Both the position numbers and the translations under genes were made by a program. DNA of 7,596 nucleotides from Candidatus Sulfopaludibacter sp. SbA3. GTDB lineage: Bacteria > Acidobacteriota > Terriglobia > Bryobacterales > Bryobacteraceae. The stretch lies in the NCBI GenBank assembly GCA_945900935.1, contig CAMDKT010000290.1:1-7596 (forward strand), given 5' to 3'. Each line of letters begins with the position of its first letter. Within the stretch, counting starts at the first letter, position 1. This document shows positions 1-4,753 of this stretch, piece by piece. The notes beneath the pieces were generated by a model, which did no database searches, was not told the DNA's origin, and saw only the letters and a list, made by a program, of their open reading frames with translations.

Positions 1-10
1 CGCTGAGGGA

Positions 11-58
11 TTGTAAATTCATTCCTAATTTGGGGGACGTATAGGAATTGTAATTCAT
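11..58. repeat. AT-rich repeated/inverted motif at left edge
   Basis: TTGTAAATTCAT (11-22) recurs as TTGTAATTCAT (48-58), differing by one A. Between and overlapping them is a perfect inverted repeat, ATTCCTA (21-27) against TAGGAAT (42-48), with a 14-nt gap. GAATT-GT-AATTC (45-56) is a further small palindrome. The arrangement looks like a protein-binding site or promoter region for a gene off the left edge. It could also be the edge of a mobile element. No function is assigned. Confidence 0.4.
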
Positions 59-270
59 GGGGTGGAGGAAAGGGAGTTCGGGGGTTTGAAGATTGGAGTG
101 CCGCTGACGCAATTCGGGGTGCGGTGCCGCCGATGGTGGAGGCGGTGACAGCACGGCGGCGGCCTCCGCAATACTCGAGTCCAGGAGTCACGGAAGGAGA
201 TTTCCCGCCACCCGCATTTCCCCGCCTTGCCGACTCAATATTAAGCACTGGCAATCGCGCGCGCGTCGGC

Positions 271-300
271 CTGCCTTCTACACGCGGTTGAGAATAGAAT
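271..300 (+). promoter_or_regulatory. Possible promoter of the ParD/ParE-type module
   Basis: TAGAAT at 295-300 resembles a sigma70 -10 hexamer. CTGCCT at 271-276 is a weak -35 candidate with an 18-bp spacer. Transcription would start near 307, leaving a short leader that contains the AAGGAGG at 317-323. The -35 match is poor. Confidence 0.3.
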
Positions 301-316
301 GGTAAGGTTAGGAAGC

Positions 317-323
317 AAGGAGG
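317..323 (+). promoter_or_regulatory. Strong ribosome binding site
   Basis: AAGGAGG lies 6 nt before the ATG at 330 and fixes that start for the antitoxin. It is the clearest Shine-Dalgarno sequence in the window. Most other genes here have none. Confidence 0.75.
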
Positions 324-329
324 CCTTCA

Positions 330-515
330 ATGCCCATAACAATCCATCCCGATCTCGAAGCGAAACTCCGGGCCCGGGCCGACGCCGCCGAGGAACTGGA
401 ATGCCTCGCCATGGAAGGAGTGAATTCGGGCGGCGCCATCGCTATCGGACCCGCCTATTGGACGGAAAAGCACCGCAATCTCGATGAGCGCCTGAAGTCG
501 GCCAACACGCGGTGA
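330..515 (+). CDS. Antitoxin of a ParE/RelE-type TA module
   Basis: A 61-residue protein beginning MPITIHPDLEAKLRARADAA, which matches the start of many small ParD-like or addiction-module antitoxins of the form T-P-E-L-E-A-K-L-R-x-R-A. The tail (about residues 29-56, with NSGGAIAIGPAYW and KHRNLDERLK) fits the toxin-wrapping C-terminal part of such antitoxins. Compared with typical relatives, a few residues appear to be missing around 20-22, between the putative helices. The start is set by a strong AAGGAGG at 317-323. Its stop overlaps the start of the toxin gene by 4 bp (GTGA), the usual TA arrangement with antitoxin first. It presumably binds the toxin and represses its own operon. The exact antitoxin family is uncertain. 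Confidence 0.7.
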   Translation: MPITIHPDLEAKLRARADAAEELECLAMEGVNSGGAIAIGPAYWTEKHRNLDERLKSANTR

Positions 516-838
516 GCAGTTACGCTGTCCGCCCGAAGGCGGACGAGGATCTCGACGGTCAGGCCTTCTACTACGCCGCCAACGCAAGTCCTGAGCTCGG
601 CCATCGCTTTTTGGTCGCCGCCCACCACACCTTCTCTCTCCTCGCGTCGCAACCAGGTATAGGTTGGCCCTTCAAGTTGAAACGGTCTGAGATCGAATTT
701 CTAAGGGTATTCCCTGTCGCTGGATTCGAAAGCATTCTGATCGTCTACGTGCCCCTTCCTGGCGGTGTGGACAGTCTTCGTGTGATCCACGGCTCGCGGA
801 ACATCCAGGCGCTCTTCCCCCGTGAAAAGCCGAATTGA
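512..838 (+). CDS. ParE/RelE-superfamily toxin
   Basis: A 108-residue protein with the ParE/RelE plan. The N-terminal part (residues 7-45) reads V-R-P-K-A-D-E-D-L-D ... F-Y-Y-A-A, the two-helix hairpin. It is followed by L-A-S-Q-P-G-I-G (residues 44-51), L-R-V-F-P-V (64-69) and the conserved C-terminal strand L-R-V-I-H-G-S-R-N-I (89-98). ParE toxins poison DNA gyrase and RelE toxins cleave mRNA on the ribosome. The family resemblance is clear, but the sequence does not say which target applies. The GTG start at 512 overlaps the antitoxin stop, implying translational coupling. The protein looks full length and intact. It converges on the cytochrome gene with a 123-bp gap in which I see no hairpin followed by a T run. 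Confidence 0.82.
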   Translation: MSSYAVRPKADEDLDGQAFYYAANASPELGHRFLVAAHHTFSLLASQPGIGWPFKLKRSEIEFLRVFPVAGFESILIVYVPLPGGVDSLRVIHGSRNIQALFPREKPN

Positions 839-855
839 AATTGGCCCCGGCCTCC

Positions 856-867
856 TCGCCGCGGCGA
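856..867. repeat. 12-bp GC palindrome between convergent genes
   Basis: TCGCCGCGGCGA is a perfect palindrome in the 839-961 spacer between the ParE-type toxin and the cytochrome gene, which converge here. It could take part in bidirectional termination, but it has no loop and no T tract, and GC palindromes of this size can arise by chance. The rest of the spacer holds no supportable gene. Confidence 0.3.
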
Positions 868-961
868 ATTCCCCGGTGCCGAGCGGGTCTTCGGCCAGCC
901 CCAGGCGATACCAGTCCCACCGCCGAGCCCCACTGCGAGAGAAAAGTGCCCACACGAACGC

Positions 962-2437
962 CTACAGCGTCCTAAGAAAGGCAACGAGCGCAGAGCGGTC
1001 GTCCAACGTTAGCTTAAGGCCAAACTCGTGGCCGGGGACGATTCGGGTACGGCCATCGGGACCGGCATAAGCGGTGGGGGCGTAGCCTTCCAAAACTCTG
1101 CGGGGATCAAACCAGTCTTCGAGCGTCGCAACGGAACCATGATGTTCGAGCGGCCCCCGGTACCAGAGGCCCTTGAGAGAGGGCACCTTGTAGTAACCGG
1201 TACCTTTGCGGGTCAGGAGGGCGTAGCGAGGGTCGGTGCCGACGCGCGCGGAGGAGATGTCGAAACGGGCACGGTGGCCGGCGGGCGGTTCGAAACCTTC
1301 GACCGGGATCAGTTTGTTGTTGGTATACAGCGGCGGGGTGTGGCAGGTGGCGCAGCCCTCGCGGTTGAAGATCGATTTGCCGCGGGCGGCGGCGCGGTGG
1401 AAGCGGTTGGGGTTGGGCGGCGGCTGGAGGGAATAGATGTAAAGGGAGAGCGCGTAGAGTTGCTCATCGCTGTAACGGGAGCCAGCGCGGGGCGGGTCCG
1501 CCGGGGGGGCATCGCCATACCGCGCCAGTCCGATGAGGTCTTGGACGAGCGTGGAATAGCGCATCAGGTCTCCGATGCTTTGGTGGCGGACCAGACCGGT
1601 GTGGTCCAAGAAGCGGCGGTCGCGGACGCCGATGATGTCGGGGATTTGCGGCGGCAGCATCATGCTGGTGTGGCTTCGCGCGGTGACACCGGCAGGGATG
1701 GCTTCTCCGGCGGCGATCAGCTCATCGAGTGACATGGTTTGGGCGCGGCGGTTCGGGTCGTCCGGCAGGCCGGGCACCTCGAATTGTTTGGCGAAAGCGC
1801 GGACCCGTTTGAGCAACTCGGCGGGCGGAGCCAGCTTCGCCGCCCGGCGCAGCATCCACGCGCCTTGGCGGTCGCCGGGATTATTGCCTTGGGCCCCGGG
1901 GATGACCGAGCCGTCCGGCATAACGCGGGAATGGCATGTGCCGCAGCCCATGGAGCCGAGCTCGACCTCGCCCTTGCGGCGGATCACCCACCGGGCGAAC
2001 GGAATGGTACCGTCTTTGGCCACCGGCATTCCGGTTTTTTGGTAGAAGTCGACGTCCCTGACCTCGGAAGCGCCGAAAAACACCGGCCCAAAAGCAACGG
2101 GCGAGTTGAACACCAGTTCGCCGGCCGTGATCCATTCGCTTTGCGTTTTCAGGCGGCTCGGCTCGAAGGCGATGCGCGGCTCCTGCTGTTTGAGCCACTC
2201 CATGTAGCCGGGCGGTTCGTGATTCGGATGGTAGACGGCGTAGTTCTTGTAAATGGTCCTGACCGGTATCTGATAGTAGGCTTTTTCGGTGATGTGGACC
2301 GGCGAATAGCTCGGCTTTGCGAGCGGAACTTCGAGGGCGGCGACAGCGGCTTCCGTCCAGGTTCGCGGGATTTCGGCGGCGGTCGCGGCGGCTGGAAGGA
2401 GATATGCAACTGTGATCGTGTAGACGGTTCTTCTCAT
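962..2437 (-). CDS. Secreted di-haem cytochrome c (CcpA/MauG-like peroxidase family)
   Basis: About 491 residues from the chosen start at 2437. The N-terminus, MRRTVYTITVAYLLPAAATA, has a basic end and a hydrophobic stretch typical of a Sec signal peptide, which suits periplasmic haem attachment. Two haem c motifs are present: CGTCH (bases 1931-1945) and CATCH (1340-1354). The C-terminal half follows the cytochrome c peroxidase/MauG pattern, with GYYKVPSLKGLWYRGPLEHH, GSVATLEDWF and a closing GHEFGLKLT...LVAFLRTL. Such proteins use two haems for peroxide reduction or for oxidising a protein or small substrate, and the substrate cannot be read from the sequence. The frame stays open to ATGs at 2455 and 2548. 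Neither these nor 2437 has a clear ribosome binding site, and 2437 was chosen because it puts the signal peptide at the N-terminus. No other respiratory gene is adjacent. Confidence 0.85.
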   Translation of the reverse strand: MRRTVYTITVAYLLPAAATAAEIPRTWTEAAVAALEVPLAKPSYSPVHITEKAYYQIPVRTIYKNYAVYHPNHEPPGYMEWLKQQEPRIAFEPSRLKTQSEWITAGELVFNSPVAFGPVFFGASEVRDVDFYQKTGMPVAKDGTIPFARWVIRRKGEVELGSMGCGTCHSRVMPDGSVIPGAQGNNPGDRQGAWMLRRAAKLAPPAELLKRVRAFAKQFEVPGLPDDPNRRAQTMSLDELIAAGEAIPAGVTARSHTSMMLPPQIPDIIGVRDRRFLDHTGLVRHQSIGDLMRYSTLVQDLIGLARYGDAPPADPPRAGSRYSDEQLYALSLYIYSLQPPPNPNRFHRAAARGKSIFNREGCATCHTPPLYTNNKLIPVEGFEPPAGHRARFDISSARVGTDPRYALLTRKGTGYYKVPSLKGLWYRGPLEHHGSVATLEDWFDPRRVLEGYAPTAYAGPDGRTRIVPGHEFGLKLTLDDRSALVAFLRTL

Positions 2438-2661
2438 AGCAAGACCAAGTGGCATGATAACGGACTTTGGCGTAGCGGTCACTGCGGCGGGAATCCGGAG
2501 GGTGCGCGGGAGGGATTCATCGTTTAGAGAGGCGTAAGGAAATAACATTTACAGCTTGCATTTGTCGGGGGGGGCCGATAACACATACCTGAACTCTTTG
2601 GACGACAAGGTGCTGGTAACCCAATGGGGCCACGGATGTAAAGGTTATTTATTTGCGCTGC

Positions 2662-3118
2662 CTAAACGTCTTCGGGAATCAGGATCGCGAAACCTTCAAG
2701 CACCGCAACACCGGCAAGAGCCCGGTCGGCAGTCACGAAAAAATCGATACCGCTCTTCGCTCGCCACCGGATCGCGGAGGCAAGTTGCAGGGCGTCGAGC
2801 GTCCGAAGCCGATTCTGCTGCGCATGGCGAGTCAGCAGTTCCTGGGCTTGGTCATAATCTTCCTGCACTACTCCATGCGCGATGAACTGCCGGGATTTGT
2901 GGCACTCGGCGACAGCACTGAGAGGATTTGCCGGCGTCTTCCGCGGTAATCGCCCCAGTGCGCACCTTGATGGCCGCGACCGACGTGAGTTCCACCAGCG
3001 CCAGACCCGATGTGAAAATGCGGTTTCCACGAGTCGTAAAAATCTCGTTAACCGTTCGCGATCCCCGCTCAAAGTGGAACCGTTTGGCCAACGCGCTCGA
3101 GTCAAAGAAGTACTGCAC
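2662..3118 (-). pseudogene. vapC: VapC-type PIN-domain toxin, split by a +1 frameshift
   Basis: The N-terminal half reads from a GTG at 3118 as MQYFFDSSALAKRF..., with PIN acidic residues D6 and E43 (S-G-L-A-L-V-E-L). It stays sensible to about residue 63 (A-I-T-A-E-D-A-G), then runs out of frame to a stop at 2852-2854. The C-terminal half continues one base further on in another frame (A-E-C-H-K-S-R-Q-F ... L-R-T-L-D-A-L-Q-L-A-S-A-I ... F-F-V-T-A-D-R-A-L-A-G) to a stop at 2662-2664. It carries the remaining two acidic residues at bases 2794-2796 and 2725-2727. Skipping one base at about 2921-2930 restores a protein of about 151 residues, the normal VapC size. VapC toxins are ribonucleases. 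As written, the gene should be inactive. A sequencing error or recoding are alternatives. It starts 3 nt after the antitoxin stop. Confidence 0.85.
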
Positions 3119-3121
3119 CGC

Positions 3122-3406
3122 TTAGTGCTCGCCGCGTTCCTGAATGATCAGGTCGGCCCACGAACTCGTATCGTGTTTCAACAATTCTTGAATTTCGGCC
3201 GCCGTTGGCGCCACCCCTCCCCGCTTGGCATCATCGGCCTGGCATTTGGCTAGGAACTCATGATCCATGTCCACATCGTGCGGCTCGATGGCAAGCGTGA
3301 CGCGTTCCCCATCATAGAGCGGTATCTCCTCAACCGGCCGCAAAACGCCGTTTTCGAAAACTGCTTCCACCTGAATCGTCGTCTTCGTGATCGTGCGAAT
3401 CGTCAT
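3122..3406 (-). CDS. DUF104-type antitoxin paired with VapC
   Basis: A 94-residue protein. Residues 11-41 (I-Q-V-E-A-V-F-E-N-G-V-L-R-P-V-E, then G-E-R-V-T-L-A-I-E-P) match the small beta-rich DUF104 (AF2212-like) antitoxin domain, which is commonly found before PIN toxins. The remainder (residues 42-94) is charged and probably helical, and would wrap the toxin. It lies directly upstream of the PIN gene, with 3 nt between stop and start, so the two form one operon with antitoxin first. No Shine-Dalgarno is evident before the ATG at 3406. Instead TAGAAT sits 6 nt upstream, suggesting a leaderless transcript. This antitoxin appears intact even though its toxin is broken, as is common in decaying TA modules. 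Confidence 0.8.
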   Translation of the reverse strand: MTIRTITKTTIQVEAVFENGVLRPVEEIPLYDGERVTLAIEPHDVDMDHEFLAKCQADDAKRGGVAPTAAEIQELLKHDTSSWADLIIQERGEH

Positions 3407-3412
3407 GCTTTC

Positions 3413-3418
3413 ATTCTA
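3413..3418 (-). promoter_or_regulatory. -10-like hexamer implying leaderless antitoxin mRNA
   Basis: Read on the minus strand, TAGAAT is followed by 6 nt and then the ATG at 3406. Transcription from this -10 would start at or next to the A of the start codon. A TTGACG lies upstream but only 11 bp away, which is too close for a standard -35, so the promoter call rests mainly on the -10 and on the absence of a ribosome binding site. Confidence 0.4.
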
Positions 3419-3514
3419 AGCAAATCCTCCGTCAACCCCCATTTTCGAGCCAAACTCCCACCGTCATCTTGGCCGTTCACATGCCACCCCTATTTATTTT
3501 TCGGCCAACAACCC

Positions 3515-3530
3515 GTTATTTAAGAATAAC
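3515..3530. promoter_or_regulatory. Perfect inverted repeat, candidate operator
   Basis: GTTATT-TAAG-AATAAC has 6-bp perfect arms around a 4-bp centre. It lies in the 191-bp divergent spacer between the DUF104 antitoxin (-) and the HU/TIR operon (+), with short CCC (3512-3514) and GGG (3535-3537) blocks outside it. The AT-rich arms stand out in this GC-rich DNA and would suit a dimeric regulator. An HU-like or TA protein from the neighbours could be the binder, but that is inference. Confidence 0.45.
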
Positions 3531-3597
3531 TTGCGGGAAATCCAGAAAAGCTCCATTTTACAGTTACCGGATTTGCGCCCCCTACCATGGGAACGCA

Positions 3598-3813
3598 ATG
3601 AAACAATCCGCGCTCATCCGCCGCCTGGCCCGCGCCACCGGCGTTACAACCGCCGCCGCCGCCGATCAATTCGATCATCTCGTAGCGCAAATCGTCGGCC
3701 GCTTGCGCCGCGGCCAGGCAGCCAAAATTCCGGGCCTGGGAGCCTTCCCGCCCGGCGATCGAAGGCATTTCGATTTCGCTAAACCCGCGAAAGCCAGCAA
3801 GGTTCCGCAGTGA
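3598..3813 (+). CDS. Short HU/IHF-like DNA-binding protein
   Basis: A 71-residue protein starting M-K-Q-S-A-L-I-R-R-L-A. It has the HU N-terminal helical pair (residues about 3-42, including A-A-A-A-D-Q-F-D-H-L-V and I-V-G-R-L-R-R-G), then the turn-strand signature K-I-P-G-L-G-A-F (residues 45-52, compare the I-x-G-F-G-x-F of HU). HU proteins are about 90 residues and bend DNA with a long beta-arm. That arm is missing here, and only a short F-D-F and a basic tail follow. It may therefore dimerise without normal DNA wrapping. The frame is open to 3469, but the HU homology begins at the ATG at 3598, so that start is chosen. No strong ribosome binding site is seen. The stop overlaps the next gene by 4 bp (GTGA), indicating coupled translation with the TIR gene. 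Confidence 0.75.
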   Translation: MKQSALIRRLARATGVTTAAAADQFDHLVAQIVGRLRRGQAAKIPGLGAFPPGDRRHFDFAKPAKASKVPQ

Positions 3814-4355
3814 CCCGCGCCACGATGGACGAACTGGCCCGCATCCTGCGCCAGTGCCTGAACGAAGGCCGCCGCGTCGAAATTGACGGCCTTGGTACCT
3901 TCCGCGCCGCCGGAGGAGAGTTCCAATTCGTAGCAAATACGCGCCGGCGCGTCTTCCTCGCCTACGCCGCCGAAGACGCCGCCAAAGTCGACATCCTTTA
4001 CGACGCGCTCGTTGTAAAAGGCTTCGAACCGTGGATGGATCGGCGCAAACTGCTGCCCGGCCAAAACTGGCCCCGCGCCATCGAACGCGCCATCCGCAAC
4101 TCGGATTTCTTCGTGCCCTGCTTTTCCAACCTCTCCGGCGAGAAGCGCGGGCGGTTTCACGCCGAACTGCGTTACGCGCTCGATTGCGCCCTGAACCAGC
4201 CGCTCGACGGGGTCTACATCGTACCCGTGCGTCTGGAAGAGTGCTCCGTCCCGCGACAGATTCAGGATCAGATCCAGTACGTCGATCTCTTCCCGGACTT
4301 CGATGCCGGCTTCAACCGCATTACCGAATCGATGCTCCGGCACCGGCCCGGCTGA
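3810..4355 (+). CDS. TIR-domain protein with an N-terminal half-HU domain
   Basis: A 181-residue protein. Residues 6-42 (M-D-E-L-A-R-I-L ... E-G-R-R-V-E-I-D-G-L-G-T-F) align with residues 25-62 of the preceding HU-like gene, including D-x-L, G, I-x-G-L-G-x-F. This is a second arm-less HU half. Residues 47-176 form a TIR domain (TIR_2-like): strand A R-V-F-L-A-Y-A-A-E-D, the BB-loop region W-M-D-R-R-K-L-L-P-G-Q-N-W, A-I-R-N-S-D-F-F-V-P, and the helix R-F-H-A-E-L-R-Y-A-L with E119 as the candidate catalytic glutamate. Bacterial TIRs often cleave NAD+ or make cyclic ADP-ribose signals. Here that is inferred from E119. The GTG at 3810 overlaps the upstream stop. An internal ATG at 3825 is an alternative start. 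No transmembrane segment is present. The stop abuts the convergent TPR gene. Confidence 0.82.
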   Translation: MTRATMDELARILRQCLNEGRRVEIDGLGTFRAAGGEFQFVANTRRRVFLAYAAEDAAKVDILYDALVVKGFEPWMDRRKLLPGQNWPRAIERAIRNSDFFVPCFSNLSGEKRGRFHAELRYALDCALNQPLDGVYIVPVRLEECSVPRQIQDQIQYVDLFPDFDAGFNRITESMLRHRPG

Positions 4356-4358
4356 TCA
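4353..4358. other. Abutting convergent stop codons (TGATCA)
   Basis: The TIR gene ends with TGA at 4353-4355, and the TPR gene on the minus strand ends with TGA read from 4358 to 4356. The two stops form the palindrome TGATCA with no base between the genes. There is therefore no room for a terminator between them, so each transcript must run into the other gene. Confidence 0.9.
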
Positions 4359-4724
4359 GAGCTTTTTCTTGATCAACGCCGCGTTCTTCGCGTCGGGCGC
4401 CAACTCCAGGTACTTGGCATACGCCTCCTTGGCGCCCTTTCCCTCTTTGCGTTTCTCCAGCGATTCGCCCAGCCGCAACCACGCCTCGGCATAACCGGGA
4501 TTCCATTTCGTGGCCTCCTGGTACCGCAGGCTCGCCGCTTTGTGATTGCCCTTCTTCGCGTAAAAATTGCCAGTGCGTACTTCCTTTTCCGCCTGCAGCG
4601 GGTTAAAGGTGTACTCCTTGGCTTCCACCAATGTCGCGTCTTCCTCCGGAGGCTCCTGCGTCACCGGGGGCGGCTGCTGCGAGAGCAGCGTCAATGCGAA
4701 GAAAAGGCAAATCCAGCGTGCCAC
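4356..4724 (-). CDS. Small exported TPR protein
   Basis: A 122-residue protein. Residues 1-16 (M-A-R-W-I-C-L-F-F-A-L-T-L-L-S-Q) form a hydrophobic signal peptide, followed by a proline- and acid-rich linker (residues 17-38). Two tetratricopeptide repeats follow: residues about 45-78 (G-N-F-Y-A-K-K-G-N-H-K-A-A ... W-N-P-G-Y) and 79-112 (A-W-L-R-L-G-E-S-L-E ... L-E-L-A-P-D). The end is lysine-rich. TPRs mediate protein-protein contacts, so this is probably a periplasmic or outer-membrane-associated adaptor. The partner is unknown. I recall similar BamD-like TPR proteins in Acidobacteria, but assign no specific role. The GTG start at 4724 has no ribosome binding site, and a perfect TATAAT lies 7 nt upstream. 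It diverges from uvrC across 29 bp. Confidence 0.75.
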   Translation of the reverse strand: MARWICLFFALTLLSQQPPPVTQEPPEEDATLVEAKEYTFNPLQAEKEVRTGNFYAKKGNHKAASLRYQEATKWNPGYAEAWLRLGESLEKRKEGKGAKEAYAKYLELAPDAKNAALIKKKL

Positions 4725-4737
4725 AATTACAATTATA
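4723..4737. promoter_or_regulatory. Compact divergent promoter for the TPR gene and uvrC
   Basis: ACAATT occurs twice in tandem (4723-4728, 4729-4734) and is followed by ATA. On the minus strand 4737-4732 reads TATAAT, a perfect -10, ending 7 nt before the GTG of the TPR gene (leaderless). On the plus strand 4728-4733 reads TACAAT, a possible uvrC -10, ending 20 nt before the uvrC ATG. Neither direction has a good -35 match. Only 29 bp separate the two start codons, so the two polymerase sites overlap and would compete. Confidence 0.5.
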
Positions 4738-4753
4738 GCGCCGACACGCGTTT

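Larger units (their letters stand above)
1..329. other. Non-coding left flank
   Basis: No convincing reading frame is visible on either strand. The first 60 bases are AT-rich, unlike the surrounding GC-rich DNA, and hold a repeated and inverted motif that is listed separately. Positions 138-143 (GGAGGC) and 162-167 (GCCTCC) could form a weak stem with a long loop. A TAGAAT hexamer at 295-300 and an AAGGAGG at 317-323 belong to the antitoxin gene that follows. I see no RNA gene or recognisable end of an upstream gene. Confidence 0.6.

Noticed and set aside
839..961. Minus-strand stretch reading W-D-W-Y-R-L-G-L-A-E-D-P-L-G-T-G-E-F, possibly a gene remnant
   Set aside because: It has a protein-like look but runs antisense into the ParE gene, has no start signal and matches no family I recognise. 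Too short to support.
1028..2527. Plus-strand frames of 234 and 262 codons opposite the cytochrome gene
   Set aside because: Antisense to a gene with two clear haem motifs. The products are G/R/V-rich and unrecognisable, a normal effect of GC-rich codon use.
2567..2574. Run of eight G upstream of the cytochrome gene, possible phase-variation tract
   Set aside because: It lies outside the coding sequence for the chosen start and not at a clear promoter spacer, so no switching mechanism can be supported.
2921..2932. Programmed +1 frameshift in vapC
   Set aside because: No strong slippery sequence, in-frame stop at the shift site or stimulatory structure was recognised. A simple indel or sequencing error is the better explanation.
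3675..4343. Minus-strand frame of 222 codons opposite the HU/TIR operon
   Set aside because: The plus strand carries recognisable HU and TIR motifs with coupled starts. The minus product matches nothing I know.
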